Positions 26,411-35,810 of a DNA stretch of 64,000 bases are shown one piece after another. This stretch comes from Metabacillus bambusae (GTDB taxonomy: Bacteria; Bacillota; Bacilli; Bacillales; Bacillaceae), in contig NZ_JAGDEL010000023.1 of the NCBI RefSeq assembly GCF_017497975.1, positions 52,663 through 116,662 of the forward strand, written 5' to 3'. Position 1 is the first letter of the stretch. Each line of letters opens with the position of its first letter. A program made the translations under genes and the position numbers. The notes beneath the pieces are model-generated. The model searched no databases, was not told the DNA's origin, and saw nothing but the letters and a program-made list of their open reading frames with translations.

Positions 26411-27474
26411 AAAAATTCTTCCTTTTAGTTTTTATCCTTCAATTAATATTAACAGGTTGTGTGGAAAAGGAAATAATCGATGATGTAAATCTGATTACTG
26501 TTACTGGTTTTGATAGTACGGAAGATAATCAAATTAAAGGAACTGCTATTATTAATACCTATTTGAAGGATCAGCCTGTACAGGATTATCAATTAGAGGG
26601 AAAGTCTGATATGAGTAGAGATGTAATATCTGAAATGCAAAAAAAATCCCCAGATCCACTAGTTTTAGGAAAGCTTCAAATTGTTTTATTTGGTGAATCA
26701 TTATCAAAATCTGGTGTAACGGATCTTGTTGATACACTACAACGTGATGCGTCAATCAGTGAAAGACTTCTTTTAGCAGTTACGAGAGGGGATTCTAAAA
26801 ATATTTTAGAAGCAGACTTTGGAACTCAAGGTGCTTCCAGATTTTTATCAGACTTAATCATGCAAAATACATTATATCGTGATTTACCAAGGTCAAATTT
26901 ACATTTGTTTTTGTTTCAATATTATTCCAAAGGTCAGAATCCATATTTGCCTATTCTTAAAAATAATAATAATAGAATTGAAATTGACGGCTTAGCATTA
27001 TTTGATAATGTAAAGCTAGTTGGTGAAATATCAAATGAAAAATTACTTTTCTTTAAGGTATTAGCAGATCAATATTCGAAAGGTTCATATACCTTACAAA
27101 TTCCAGAGTCTGGAGAAAAAGCAGGGATTAAGAGTATATCAACTTCAAGAAAGTTAAAATTAGTCTCGACTGAGCCACTTAAAGTAGAAATTTCTGTACA
27201 TATAGAAGGTTTTATTCATGAATATTCAGGAAAGAAGATCACTCCAAAAATTGTTAAAGACGTTAGAAAATCTTTTAAGGATGAAGTAGAAAAGGAATCT
27301 ATAGCACTAATTGAGAAATTTAAAGAATTAAAAATTGACCCGCTAGGAATTGGCGATGATATTCGCTCACAATCACGAGGCTTTAACATCGATGAGTGGC
27401 GAGATAGGATTCCAGAATTAACCGTAGATGTCAAAGCTGACGTTGTCATTTCGGAAACAGGTGTAATCGATTAG
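26407..27474 (+). CDS. GerC-family germination lipoprotein (C subunit)
   Basis: The 355-residue lipoprotein has signal MKKFFLLVFILQLILTGC, with lipobox LTGC and lipidated cysteine at residue 18. The mature part shows the GerC layout: an N-terminal domain with DVNLITVTGFD, a middle domain and a C-terminal domain ending IPELTVDVKADVVIS. It overlaps the B gene by 4 bp (ATGA). The lipid anchor holds it on the outer face of the spore inner membrane, where it completes the receptor. Confidence 0.92.
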   Translation: MKKFFLLVFILQLILTGCVEKEIIDDVNLITVTGFDSTEDNQIKGTAIINTYLKDQPVQDYQLEGKSDMSRDVISEMQKKSPDPLVLGKLQIVLFGESLSKSGVTDLVDTLQRDASISERLLLAVTRGDSKNILEADFGTQGASRFLSDLIMQNTLYRDLPRSNLHLFLFQYYSKGQNPYLPILKNNNNRIEIDGLALFDNVKLVGEISNEKLLFFKVLADQYSKGSYTLQIPESGEKAGIKSISTSRKLKLVSTEPLKVEISVHIEGFIHEYSGKKITPKIVKDVRKSFKDEVEKESIALIEKFKELKIDPLGIGDDIRSQSRGFNIDEWRDRIPELTVDVKADVVISETGVID

Positions 27475-27593
27475 CCTTAATGTCAATCTATTTTAGATGA
27501 ACTCTCCTAAATGCTTGCGTATTCCAATAATATTTTGATGCCTTGTCTCATATGTTTTAAATATGGACTAGTTTAATATGAGGGGACGACATC

Positions 27594-28919
27594 ATGAATT
27601 CATTTGTTAAAGGTACATTATTGCTTGTGATAGCAGCCTTTTTTGGAGAGTGTCTTGAGTTTTTTGTTAATATGATTTTGGCTAGAGAGTTAGGGGAGGA
27701 AGGAATGGGCTTATATATGACTATACTTCCGATGATCTTTTTTGTCGTCATTATTGCCAGTTTAGAGCTTCCAATTTCAATTTCGAAATTTATTGCTGAG
27801 AAACAACGTGAAACACATTACCATATGCTAAAGCATACGATTTTTTTAACCTTATTATTTACAATTGTTTTTGTCATAGCTACTACACTGCTTATCCCAT
27901 ATATACCAGTTTTTCAAGGATATCATCCTTACGTAAAGTGGTTGGTTGTACTACTCATTCCAATTGTTTCATTCTCTTCGATTGCAAGGGGTTATTTTAT
28001 GGGAGTGCAGCATATGGGAAAGATTGCATTCTCTAATTTTATTAAAAAGGTTGGCCAGCTTTTACTTTTATATTGGGTATATCAAACCTTCCAATTTGAT
28101 TTACAGATGGCATTACTAATTGCCTTAGCAACTCTAATAGCAAGTGAACTTCTTGTATGCACCTATTTAGTTGCTGTATACTTTCTTCAATATCAAATGT
28201 TACGAAAAGAACCTAAGCAATTTATAAAAGGAAAAAAGGTGAGAAAAGCACTATTTGCAGTTTCTTTTCCAACAACTGGATTAAGGCTGTTCCATTCATT
28301 TACACATGCTATCCAGCCGTTTTTAGTAAAAGCAGCATTAATTGGTGCTGGGTTTTCAAGTGTAATGGCAAATGAACATTATGGAATGCTTGCAGGAGTG
28401 GCAATGTCGATTGGCTTTTTCCCTGCATTTATTGGCCATTCTTTAATGATCATGCTTATACCGAATGTTTCTGAAGCATATGCAAATAATGATTCTAGCA
28501 AGCTAATTCGTTTATTAAAGCAGGCAATGATGATTACGATGGTGTACGGTACAATTGCTGTTGTTGCTATGTATATGTTTGCAGAGCCTTTAACACATTT
28601 ATTTTTTGAGTCAACCTCAGCTTCATTTTACTTAAAACTACTTTGGCCATATTTTCTCTTTCATTTCTTTATTATTCCAATGCAAGCTTATTTAATTGGA
28701 TTAGGTCTAGTAAAGGATGCGCTCTTTCATACGATATGGTCGCATGTGATATCATTTGGAATGATGTATGTATTGGGGTCATTAGAGTTTCTACATATGA
28801 AAGGAATCATTCTAGGTATGAACATGGGTGCTGTGCTCATGATGCTAATGCATTATGTTACAATCTGTAGAAAATTAGGAATTAGTGTATACTTCATGAA
28901 AAGAAAATTTACATATTAA
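27594..28919 (+). CDS. ykvU: SpoVB/MurJ-like MOP flippase YkvU
   Basis: The 441-residue polytopic protein (about 12-14 helices) belongs to the MOP/MATE superfamily polysaccharide-biosynthesis group, starting SFVKGTLLLVIAAFFGECLEFFVNMILARELGEEGMGLY. It resembles SpoVB, and its size and position next to stoA match B. subtilis YkvU, reported as a sporulation-associated membrane protein. It probably moves a lipid-linked wall precursor during spore formation; the substrate is inference. GAGGGG precedes the ATG. Confidence 0.88.
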   Translation: MNSFVKGTLLLVIAAFFGECLEFFVNMILARELGEEGMGLYMTILPMIFFVVIIASLELPISISKFIAEKQRETHYHMLKHTIFLTLLFTIVFVIATTLLIPYIPVFQGYHPYVKWLVVLLIPIVSFSSIARGYFMGVQHMGKIAFSNFIKKVGQLLLLYWVYQTFQFDLQMALLIALATLIASELLVCTYLVAVYFLQYQMLRKEPKQFIKGKKVRKALFAVSFPTTGLRLFHSFTHAIQPFLVKAALIGAGFSSVMANEHYGMLAGVAMSIGFFPAFIGHSLMIMLIPNVSEAYANNDSSKLIRLLKQAMMITMVYGTIAVVAMYMFAEPLTHLFFESTSASFYLKLLWPYFLFHFFIIPMQAYLIGLGLVKDALFHTIWSHVISFGMMYVLGSLEFLHMKGIILGMNMGAVLMMLMHYVTICRKLGISVYFMKRKFTY

Positions 28920-29142
28920 TTTTTGGTAGATGGTGAGCGTTATGGCGAACCGTCTTTTTGTTCTTCAGGAAATAATAAAATTCTTGTCCCGTGAAGTGCT
29001 TTGAAATCCAACTTAGCGCCCAGAGGAAAATTATGATTATTGAAGGTAATGTGAATAGTTCTAATCGAATTGTATGTTAAGTTCAATTTAGAAGAAACTA
29101 AGAATTAGTTGTTGATAAATTATTGTCAAAAGGGTGATAGAA

Positions 29143-29658
29143 CTGAGTAAAAAATTGTTGATAAGCATGATCTTGAGTTTTCTTATAAGTAATTTGTTTA
29201 TTTCATCAGAAATTGTCGATGCAGCTGAAAATAGGTTTGTGATTGAAGGGGAAAAGGCAGTTGATTTCACATTAAAAACAGTTGATGGGAAAGTATTCAA
29301 TTTATCTGATTATGCTGGGAAAATTGTTATTGTGAATTTTTGGACTACTTGGTGTACATATTGTCAAGAAGAAATGGAAGAGCTCATTAAATTTCGGAAA
29401 GAGGCTAATTCATTAAACGTTGAGCTTTTAGGTGTGAATGTTACATCATCAGAACAAAGTGAAAAAGCAGTCATTCATTTTGTTAAAGGCATCGATCTTC
29501 CATTTCAAGTTGGACTAGATGTGCATGGGGAAGTTTCAAAGACTTATCAAATAATCGGGATACCGACAACCTTTATTATTGATAAAAAGGGGATTGTTAA
29601 AAAAAAGCTGATAGGGCCAGTTACCTCAGATATGCTCAAAGAATTGATTACACAGTAA
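29143..29658 (+). CDS. stoA: Thiol-disulfide oxidoreductase StoA
   Basis: The protein (171 residues from this start) has a signal anchor (KKLLISMILSFLISNLFISS) and a TlpA/ResA-like thioredoxin fold with WTTWCTYCQEEM as the CXXC active site and the cis-proline in IGIPTTFIID. StoA reduces disulfides outside the membrane so spore cortex is made correctly. The start codon is unusual: the AAAGGGTG site is followed six bases later by CTG (29143), while the GTG at 29134 lies inside the ribosome site and the next in-frame TTG at 29155 is 18 bases away. I propose CTG, but 29155 is possible. Confidence 0.8.
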   Translation: MSKKLLISMILSFLISNLFISSEIVDAAENRFVIEGEKAVDFTLKTVDGKVFNLSDYAGKIVIVNFWTTWCTYCQEEMEELIKFRKEANSLNVELLGVNVTSSEQSEKAVIHFVKGIDLPFQVGLDVHGEVSKTYQIIGIPTTFIIDKKGIVKKKLIGPVTSDMLKELITQ

Positions 29659-29681
29659 TAATGTAAATGGTAAATTGAAGA

Positions 29682-29724
29682 GCTAGAAGATCGAAGTCAA
29701 CACCTTCGATCTTCTGGCTTTTTT
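29682..29724 (+). terminator. Terminator after stoA
   Basis: AGAAGATCGAAG and CTTCGATCTTCT pair around seven bases, extended by GCT/AGC, with TTTTTT after. Confidence 0.85.
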
Positions 29725-29988
29725 ATTTTGAATTTAGAAAAATTACAAAATGTGGATATTGCGGAGGTTCAACTGCGAGTCTACATAGAACTCCATGTGC
29801 TCTTCGTGGTGTTATTATCATATATTAAGCACTCTTTACGCTTTGGTTTTATCGAACTTTTCCAAGCTTCATTCATTATACTAAAGGGTATGGTTTAGAG
29901 TAACGCTCTCCTATTAATATCGAAAAGTAAAATTCATAAAATGTCTGATTGGTCATTACGAAAAACAACTGAGAAAAGTTATCATTAA

Positions 29989-30026
29989 TTATAATAATTA
30001 TTATTTAGTAATTATAATAATTATTA
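29989..30026 (+). promoter_or_regulatory. Tandem PerR-type operators of zosA
   Basis: The 15-mer TTATAATAATTATTA occurs twice, at 29989-30003 and 30012-30026. It matches 14 of 15 positions of the PerR box TTATAATnATTATAA, and the two copies start 23 bp apart. They lie just upstream of the TATAAT at 30050-30055. B. subtilis zosA is PerR-controlled, so peroxide induction is expected. A Fur or Zur site could look similar. Confidence 0.75.
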
Positions 30027-30049
30027 TTTTAAAATATAAGTTTGTTTGG

Positions 30050-30055
30050 TATAAT
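30050..30055 (+). promoter_or_regulatory. zosA promoter -10 element
   Basis: TATAAT lies about 110 bp before the zosA start. The -35 region (near 30027) is weak and abuts the second PerR box, as expected for a repressed promoter. Confidence 0.55.
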
Positions 30056-30164
30056 TAAAAATATATTAAATAATTCAATGGATTTATTCAATTTCCTGTG
30101 TTTTATATCTAAATATTGAAATGATTATAGTGAATTCTATTCTCAATTAGAGGGAGTGATTTTA

Positions 30165-32096
30165 ATGGAACTAAACAGTGTTGGTCAAATAACAAATTCA
30201 GTTCAGTCAAATAAAGACAGTGGGCTTTTTGCGAAATGGAGCGAACAGATTGAACTTATAAATGCGATTATTTCAGGGATCCTTATTGGATTCGGGTGGT
30301 TCTTTGAAAGCCAAGGGAATGATACAGTTGCGATACCGTTGTTTATATTAGCATTTGTAATTGGTGGCTATGCAAAAGCGAAGGAAGGTATTGAAGAAAC
30401 CATTGCAGAAAGAAACTTAAATGTTGAACTGCTAATGATATTTGCGGCAGTTGGCTCAGCTATGATTGGATATTGGACGGAAGGAGCCATCTTAATCTTT
30501 ATCTTTGCGTTAAGCGGTGCACTTGAAACGTATACGATGAATAAAAGTCAGCGAGAAATTTCTGCATTAATGAGCCTTCAGCCTGAAGAGGCCCTTTTGA
30601 TTGAAAATGGAAATGAAAGGAGAGTCCATGTATCTTCATTACATATTGGAGATACAATCCTAGTAAAACCTGGAGAAAGAATTCCGACAGACGGAATTAT
30701 CGTTACGGGGAAAACGAATATCGATCAATCAGCCATAACTGGTGAATCAATGCCTGTTGAAAGAGAGAGTAATGATGAAGTATTTGCAGGAACTGTGAAT
30801 GGGAACGGTTCGATCACAGTAACAGTAACGAAAAAAAGTACAGAAACAATGTTTCAAAAGATACTGGATCTTGTTCAATCAGCTCAATCAGAAAAATCAC
30901 CATCACAACAATTTATTGAAAAATTTGAAGGAACATATGTAAAAACAGTATTAGCGCTTGTTGCGATCATGATGGTGCTCCCACATTTCGCATTAGGTTG
31001 GAGCTGGAACGAAACGATCTATCGAGCACTTGTATTAATGGTAGTAGCTTCACCTTGTGCGTTAGTTGCCTCGATTATGCCGGCTACTTTATCGGCAATA
31101 TCTAATGGAGCTAGAAATGGACTTTTATTTAAGGGAGGAGTTCATTTAGAACAATTAAGTAAAACAAAAGTTGTTGTGTTCGATAAAACTGGTACGTTAA
31201 CAAAAGGGGAACCTACAGTAACAGATATAATCGTTTCGGACACAGTGGATGAAGACTCATTTTATGAGGCTGTCCTATCAATTGAAAACCAATCAAATCA
31301 TCCATTAGCAAAAGCGATCGTTGCAAAAATACAAAAGGATTATCCAAAGCGAATAGCGAATATGACTTCAGTGGATGAAAAATCAGGTTTTGGAGTTATT
31401 GCTGTTTTGGATGACATAAATTGGAAAATTGGAAAAGCAGACTTTGTAGGTCGTCTAGAAGCATTAGAGTATGAAAATGCAGTAAGTGAGAAGCTTGCAG
31501 AGGAAGGGAAAACAATTGTCTATGTTGTTCGTGAAGAACAAATTGTCGGACTTTTAGCCCTAAAAGATGTTGTTAGAGAAGAAGCGAAATCTACTATCCA
31601 TACATTACGACAAAATGGAATTAGAACGATTATGCTTACAGGTGATAGCAAGTCAACTGCTGAAGCAATTGCAAAAGAATTGCAGATTGACCACTTTATT
31701 AGTGAGTGCTTACCAGAAGATAAAGTAAATGAGATTAAAGAACTGAAAGAAAAATATGGTAATGTTACGATGATTGGGGATGGAATCAATGATGCTCCAG
31801 CTCTTGCTACATCAGATGTAGGTATTGCGATGGGAGAAGGGACAGATGTTGCCCTTGAAACAGCGGATATTATTTTAATGAAAAATGAACTATCTAAGCT
31901 TACAAAGGCTGTTAAGCTGTCGAAAAAGATGAATCGTATAGTAAAGCAGAATATAGTTTTTTCAATGGCTGTTATTGCGCTACTTATTTGCTCGAATTTT
32001 ATCCAAGTATTAGATCTTCCATTAGGTGTAATCGGTCATGAAGGAAGTACAATTCTTGTTATCTTAAATGGCCTACGTTTACTAAGAGGGAATTAA
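30165..32096 (+). CDS. zosA: P1B-type zinc-transporting ATPase ZosA
   Basis: The 643-residue P-type ATPase shows the actuator motif TGES, the metal-site helix ending in SPCALV (CPx-like, about residue 299-304), the phosphorylation motif DKTGTLTKGE, the HP locus NHPLA and the hinge GDGINDAPALA. There is no N-terminal HMA domain. B. subtilis ZosA imports zinc during peroxide stress; the tandem PerR boxes here suggest the same job. Start is ATG at 30165 after GAGGGAG. Confidence 0.93.
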   Translation: MELNSVGQITNSVQSNKDSGLFAKWSEQIELINAIISGILIGFGWFFESQGNDTVAIPLFILAFVIGGYAKAKEGIEETIAERNLNVELLMIFAAVGSAMIGYWTEGAILIFIFALSGALETYTMNKSQREISALMSLQPEEALLIENGNERRVHVSSLHIGDTILVKPGERIPTDGIIVTGKTNIDQSAITGESMPVERESNDEVFAGTVNGNGSITVTVTKKSTETMFQKILDLVQSAQSEKSPSQQFIEKFEGTYVKTVLALVAIMMVLPHFALGWSWNETIYRALVLMVVASPCALVASIMPATLSAISNGARNGLLFKGGVHLEQLSKTKVVVFDKTGTLTKGEPTVTDIIVSDTVDEDSFYEAVLSIENQSNHPLAKAIVAKIQKDYPKRIANMTSVDEKSGFGVIAVLDDINWKIGKADFVGRLEALEYENAVSEKLAEEGKTIVYVVREEQIVGLLALKDVVREEAKSTIHTLRQNGIRTIMLTGDSKSTAEAIAKELQIDHFISECLPEDKVNEIKELKEKYGNVTMIGDGINDAPALATSDVGIAMGEGTDVALETADIILMKNELSKLTKAVKLSKKMNRIVKQNIVFSMAVIALLICSNFIQVLDLPLGVIGHEGSTILVILNGLRLLRGN

Positions 32097-32104
32097 AAAG
32101 CTAC

Positions 32105-32150
32105 AGCGCAAAAAAGGACTGCGATCATGGTAAGTCCTTTTTGTGCTTTT
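32105..32150 (+). terminator. Terminator after zosA
   Basis: AGCGCAAAAAAGGACT pairs with AGTCCTTTTTGTGCT around twelve bases and ends in TTTTT. Confidence 0.82.
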
Positions 32151-32213
32151 TAGTTTTATTTAGCTCTTTCTTAATAGGCAGTAAAACCTCCACTGATTGA
32201 AGACTCGCTTAAT

Positions 32214-32429
32214 TTAAGATTCAGTAGCGGAGGGAGTAGAAGTTGTTTCTTCTTCATCAGGTCTTTTGCTGACAATAATATAAGAAATGACAAAACAGCA
32301 AAAACCAAAGATCCAGCCAAACACTGTACTATAATAAAAAGTATCAATTAATGACATACCGATAATCGGAGAGATAAATCCAATAATACAAAGAATCGGA
32401 ACCAAGTGACGTTTTACCCATTGAAGCAC
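32214..32429 (-). CDS. Small membrane protein (71 aa)
   Basis: The frame starts at GTG 32429, nine bases after AAGGAG, and reads MLQWVKRHLVPILCIIGFIS. Two hydrophobic segments (about 9-29 and 33-52) precede a short acidic C-terminal tail (DEEETTSTPSATES). I do not recognise the family. Nothing nearby explains it. Confidence 0.6.
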   Translation of the reverse strand: MLQWVKRHLVPILCIIGFISPIIGMSLIDTFYYSTVFGWIFGFCCFVISYIIVSKRPDEEETTSTPSATES

Positions 32430-32828
32430 GAACAACAACTCCTTAGTAGGAAGAAAGATAGATGTATAGAGGTTGTTCAAAAAGTCCGAGAATCAGCAAT
32501 AAAGCCTCTGAATATAGTCTTCTATTTTGCTACTTATGTACAAGCAATAGTGGTCTTTCTTCCTGAAAGTATTCAGTCCTATTTTCAGGACTGCAAGCAC
32601 CTCCAACAAATAGAAGTAGCTACACAGAGCTACAAACTCTTGAGCTCCTCGGCTCTTTTGTACTCCCTTTATAAAACACTCATGTATAGTAGATATTATA
32701 CAAGAAAAAAATTATTTCGAGTACATAAGAAATATTAAAAACATGTTACAAATGTACTGTTTTAATTAAAAATAGGTAAAATTGAACTTCTTTGCCAAAG
32801 AGTGACAAAGTTGCTTGCGCTTTTGTTC
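32430..32828. other. Gap with a repeat relic
   Basis: GAGGTTGTTCAAAAAGTCCG near 32469 looks like the edge of a small repeat seen widely in Bacillus, and CAGTCCT/AGGACTG at about 32576-32595 forms a hairpin. TTGCTTGCGCTTTTGTTCTT near 32811 resembles the right end of the diverged R2 element at 63300-63326. No gene with a ribosome site was found. Confidence 0.4.
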
Positions 32829-34334
32829 TTACCCAATTTCCTTGTTGTATTTAATATCCTGTTTCAAGATTAAATCTGCTGTTAGTTGTCCGGATAAAGT
32901 AACCATGGGGATTCCTCCACCTGGATGTGTTGATCTACCAACAAAGTATAAATTTTTTAAAAGCTTACTTCTACTTGGGATTTTAAAGCCGCCATTCTTT
33001 TTACGGTCTGATACAACTCCATATAAGGAGCCCCCGTTTGCACCATAATCTTGTTGGTAATCGTTGGGGGTTAATGTGTATTCATATTCTATATTTTCTT
33101 TAAGTCCTTCGATTCCCATACGTTCTAGCTTATTTAGAATGATGTGACGGTATTCGTCTTTCTTTTCAGCCCATGTTTCGCCTTTTTTTAGTGAAGGCAC
33201 ATGAGTTAATACGTAAAGATTTTCTTTCCCAATGGGTGCTTGGTTTGGATCTGTTTTAGCTGAAATACCAACATAAATAGTTGGATCTGTAGCAGGTATT
33301 CCTTCTGTGAAAATTTGTTGGAACTCCTTCTTTTGAGATTCAGAAAAGAAAAAATTATGATGTGCTAAATGCGAATATGACTTGTTTACACCTAATAGTA
33401 ATAAGAGTCCTGAAACCGTAGGTGAAAATTTTTCTTGCTCATTGTTTTCCTCAGGAGTTATTGGATGGTTGTTTAATAGTGTGTTATAAGTGGGAACTGC
33501 TTCCAAATTGGATACAACAATGTCTGCTTCAAATAACCGTCCGTTTTCAAGCTCGATCGCTTGTGCGTGAGAATTATGTGAAACTATTCGTTTTACTTTT
33601 GAATTAAGATGGATATTTACTTGCAGTTCATGAAGTATTTTTGAGAGTGCTTCAGCAATTTTAAACATCCCACCTTCGACATAATAAATACCTAAGCCAA
33701 GATGAATATGTGCAAACTGTGATAAGCTAGCAGGTGCTTGATAAGGTGATGAGCCGCTCTGCATAATTAAATAATTAAAAAGCTGCTGTATCTTTTTATT
33801 CTTAAAAAATTTCTTTGTACTCTGATTCATTGTTTTCATTGGGTCCATCGATAGCATATCTTTTACACTTAGAATTGAACGTAAGTCTTGGATACCCTCT
33901 ATACTTTTTTTATATGTACTTTTTAGATGATAGTCATACATTTTGTTGCAGTAATGCAAATAATTGAAAAGTTCACTGGCATCTTCTTTACACAAAGACT
34001 GAAGCTGATTAATCATCTCTGGCAAATCGCTTGTTAAATTAATCGATGTTCCATCTTCAAAAAAAGTTTTCTTTTGTGGTTCAATTCTTTTTATGGTTAT
34101 GTAATCTGATAGCTTTCGATTAGCATTAAGGAAGAGATGTTCTAATACCCATGGCATGGTAAGAATTGATGGTCCTGTATCAAAAGTATACCCCTGTCCA
34201 CAGTGTGAATTAAGTTTACCACCAAGTCGCTTACCTTTTTCAAGGATCGTGACTTCATAATTATCTACAGCAAGGCGAATTGCAGCTGACATTCCACCTA
34301 AACCACCACCAATAATAATTACCTTCTTTTTAAT
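32829..34334 (-). CDS. Phytoene desaturase (CrtI/CrtN) family oxidoreductase, apparent ATT start
   Basis: The 501-residue frame codes for a carotenoid desaturase-type FAD enzyme: KKVIIIGGGLGGMSAAIRLA (dinucleotide-binding), EKGKRLGGKL, FDTGPSILTMPW, and the C-terminal VGRSTHPGGGIPMVTLSGQL. It probably acts on a C30/C40 polyene. The Rossmann strand lies before the first ATG (34292), and the only codon at proper distance (8 bases) from the strong AGGAGG at 34348-34343 is ATT at 34334, giving I/M-KKKVIIIGGG. Starting at 34292 would remove most of the FAD-binding motif. No other carotenoid gene is adjacent. Confidence 0.75.
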   Translation of the reverse strand: MKKKVIIIGGGLGGMSAAIRLAVDNYEVTILEKGKRLGGKLNSHCGQGYTFDTGPSILTMPWVLEHLFLNANRKLSDYITIKRIEPQKKTFFEDGTSINLTSDLPEMINQLQSLCKEDASELFNYLHYCNKMYDYHLKSTYKKSIEGIQDLRSILSVKDMLSMDPMKTMNQSTKKFFKNKKIQQLFNYLIMQSGSSPYQAPASLSQFAHIHLGLGIYYVEGGMFKIAEALSKILHELQVNIHLNSKVKRIVSHNSHAQAIELENGRLFEADIVVSNLEAVPTYNTLLNNHPITPEENNEQEKFSPTVSGLLLLLGVNKSYSHLAHHNFFFSESQKKEFQQIFTEGIPATDPTIYVGISAKTDPNQAPIGKENLYVLTHVPSLKKGETWAEKKDEYRHIILNKLERMGIEGLKENIEYEYTLTPNDYQQDYGANGGSLYGVVSDRKKNGGFKIPSRSKLLKNLYFVGRSTHPGGGIPMVTLSGQLTADLILKQDIKYNKEIG

Positions 34335-34680
34335 TTTAAAAACCTCCTATCATTTGATATGGAATGATTGACAATTCGGGGGAATGGTTAAAGAATAGGT
34401 ATAGTTAGAAATCTAACTTCAATCATAAATAGAAGTAAATCATCACTTCACGATGGAGTAATCTGCTTTCAACTTTCTATTTTGTCCATCATTTTGGGAA
34501 ACTAAACAAGAAAGATTATCGATATGTCAGAAACCCTTTTATATAGGGAGTTATAGTGTCAAGTGTGAACTAAGAATAGTGATGAATCCTGGACTAGAGC
34601 CTTCCTGATGAATCAGTTTTTTCTAATCAACTCTAGATGTGATATCATTATATTAATATAGTTTGAAAGGTAGTGGAAAT
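34335..34680. other. Intergenic region between desaturase and ykvY
   Basis: The AGGAGG of the desaturase lies at 34343-34348 (reverse). The rest is AT-rich without a clear hairpin or gene. ATATCATTATATTAATATAG near 34641 could hold the ykvY -10. Confidence 0.3.
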
Positions 34681-35778
34681 GTGCAAAAGCGTCTTACTAA
34701 ACTTACGAATTGGTTAAAAGAGAATGAAATTGATATGTGTTTTATTCAATCTAAGGAAAATGTCTTTTATTTAACAAACTTTTATACTGATCCACATGAA
34801 AGATTAATGGGGTTATTTTTGTTCAAAAATACTGAGCCGTTCTTCGTTTGTCCGCAAATGGAAGCTAGTCAAGCGAAGGATGCAGGCTGGGATTATCAGA
34901 TTGTAGGCTATGGTGATCATGAAAATCCATGGGATTTAATACAACAAATTGTTATAAAACAGAAACTATCTATTCAAACACTAGCGATTGAAAAAGAAGT
35001 AACATCGTATAGTAGAGTTGAAAGCTTGCTACAAATTATAAAACCTGGTCAAGTTGTACCTGTTGAAAATATTTTGAATGAGCTTCGTGTTATTAAAGAT
35101 GAAAAAGAAGTTTCGATCTTAAAACAAGCTGCAGAACTTGCAGACTATGGGGTTCAAGTTGGGATTAATGCTCTTAAAGACGGTGTATCCGAAATGGAAG
35201 TTCTTGCTACAATTGAGTACGAACTAAAGAAAAAGGGTATCCGTGAAATGTCCTTTTCAACAATGGTGTTATTTGGAGAAAAATCAGGTCAACCCCATGG
35301 GAATCCAGGGGGAAAGATGTTAAGTGATGGGGACTTTGTTTTATTTGATCTCGGTGTTATCCTTGATGGCTATTGCTCGGATATTACGAGGACATTTGTT
35401 TATAAATCACATACTGAACAACAAAGGCAAATCTATGAAACAGTGTTAAAAGCGCAATTAGCTGCACTACAAGCAAGTAAAGCAGGAAATCGTATCGGTG
35501 AGCTTGATTCACTTGCAAGAGCAATTATAACTGATGCAGGATATGGAGATTATTTCCCTCATCGTCTAGGACATGGTTTGGGGATAAATGTTCATGAATA
35601 TCCGTCAATGAGTCATACAAATGACGAGGTACTAAAGGAAGGCATGGTGTATACAATCGAACCTGGAATATACATACCGACTATTGGTGGAGTTAGAATT
35701 GAAGATGATGTGCTCATTACTAAGAATGGATTTGAAACATTAACAAAATTTTCAAAGGAGTTTACTATTATTAAATAA
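34681..35778 (+). CDS. ykvY: Xaa-Pro dipeptidase family metallopeptidase YkvY
   Basis: The 365-residue M24B enzyme has an N-terminal creatinase-like domain (about 1-130) and a pita-bread catalytic domain. Metal ligands are visible as LFDLGVILDGYCSDITRTF (two Asp), HRLGHGLGINVHE (His), EPGIYIP (Glu) and RIEDDVLIT (Glu). It hydrolyses Xaa-Pro dipeptides in the cytoplasm. GTG at 34681 is chosen as it follows AAAGG by about ten bases and gives the length of the B. subtilis protein. Confidence 0.9.
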   Translation: MQKRLTKLTNWLKENEIDMCFIQSKENVFYLTNFYTDPHERLMGLFLFKNTEPFFVCPQMEASQAKDAGWDYQIVGYGDHENPWDLIQQIVIKQKLSIQTLAIEKEVTSYSRVESLLQIIKPGQVVPVENILNELRVIKDEKEVSILKQAAELADYGVQVGINALKDGVSEMEVLATIEYELKKKGIREMSFSTMVLFGEKSGQPHGNPGGKMLSDGDFVLFDLGVILDGYCSDITRTFVYKSHTEQQRQIYETVLKAQLAALQASKAGNRIGELDSLARAIITDAGYGDYFPHRLGHGLGINVHEYPSMSHTNDEVLKEGMVYTIEPGIYIPTIGGVRIEDDVLITKNGFETLTKFSKEFTIIK

Positions 35779-35810
35779 TCGTAATTAGTGTTCTGAAGGG
35801 GAAAAGTATA

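Larger units (their letters stand above)
29725..30164 (+). other. Gap between stoA and zosA with regulatory DNA
   Basis: No gene was found in the left 250 bp. The right part contains the tandem PerR-type boxes, the zosA -10 element and an AT-rich leader. Confidence 0.5.

Noticed and set aside
32406..32738. Forward frame of 110 codons across the gap after the small membrane protein gene
   Set aside because: Overlaps a gene with a good ribosome site on the other strand and a repeat relic; no ribosome site of its own.
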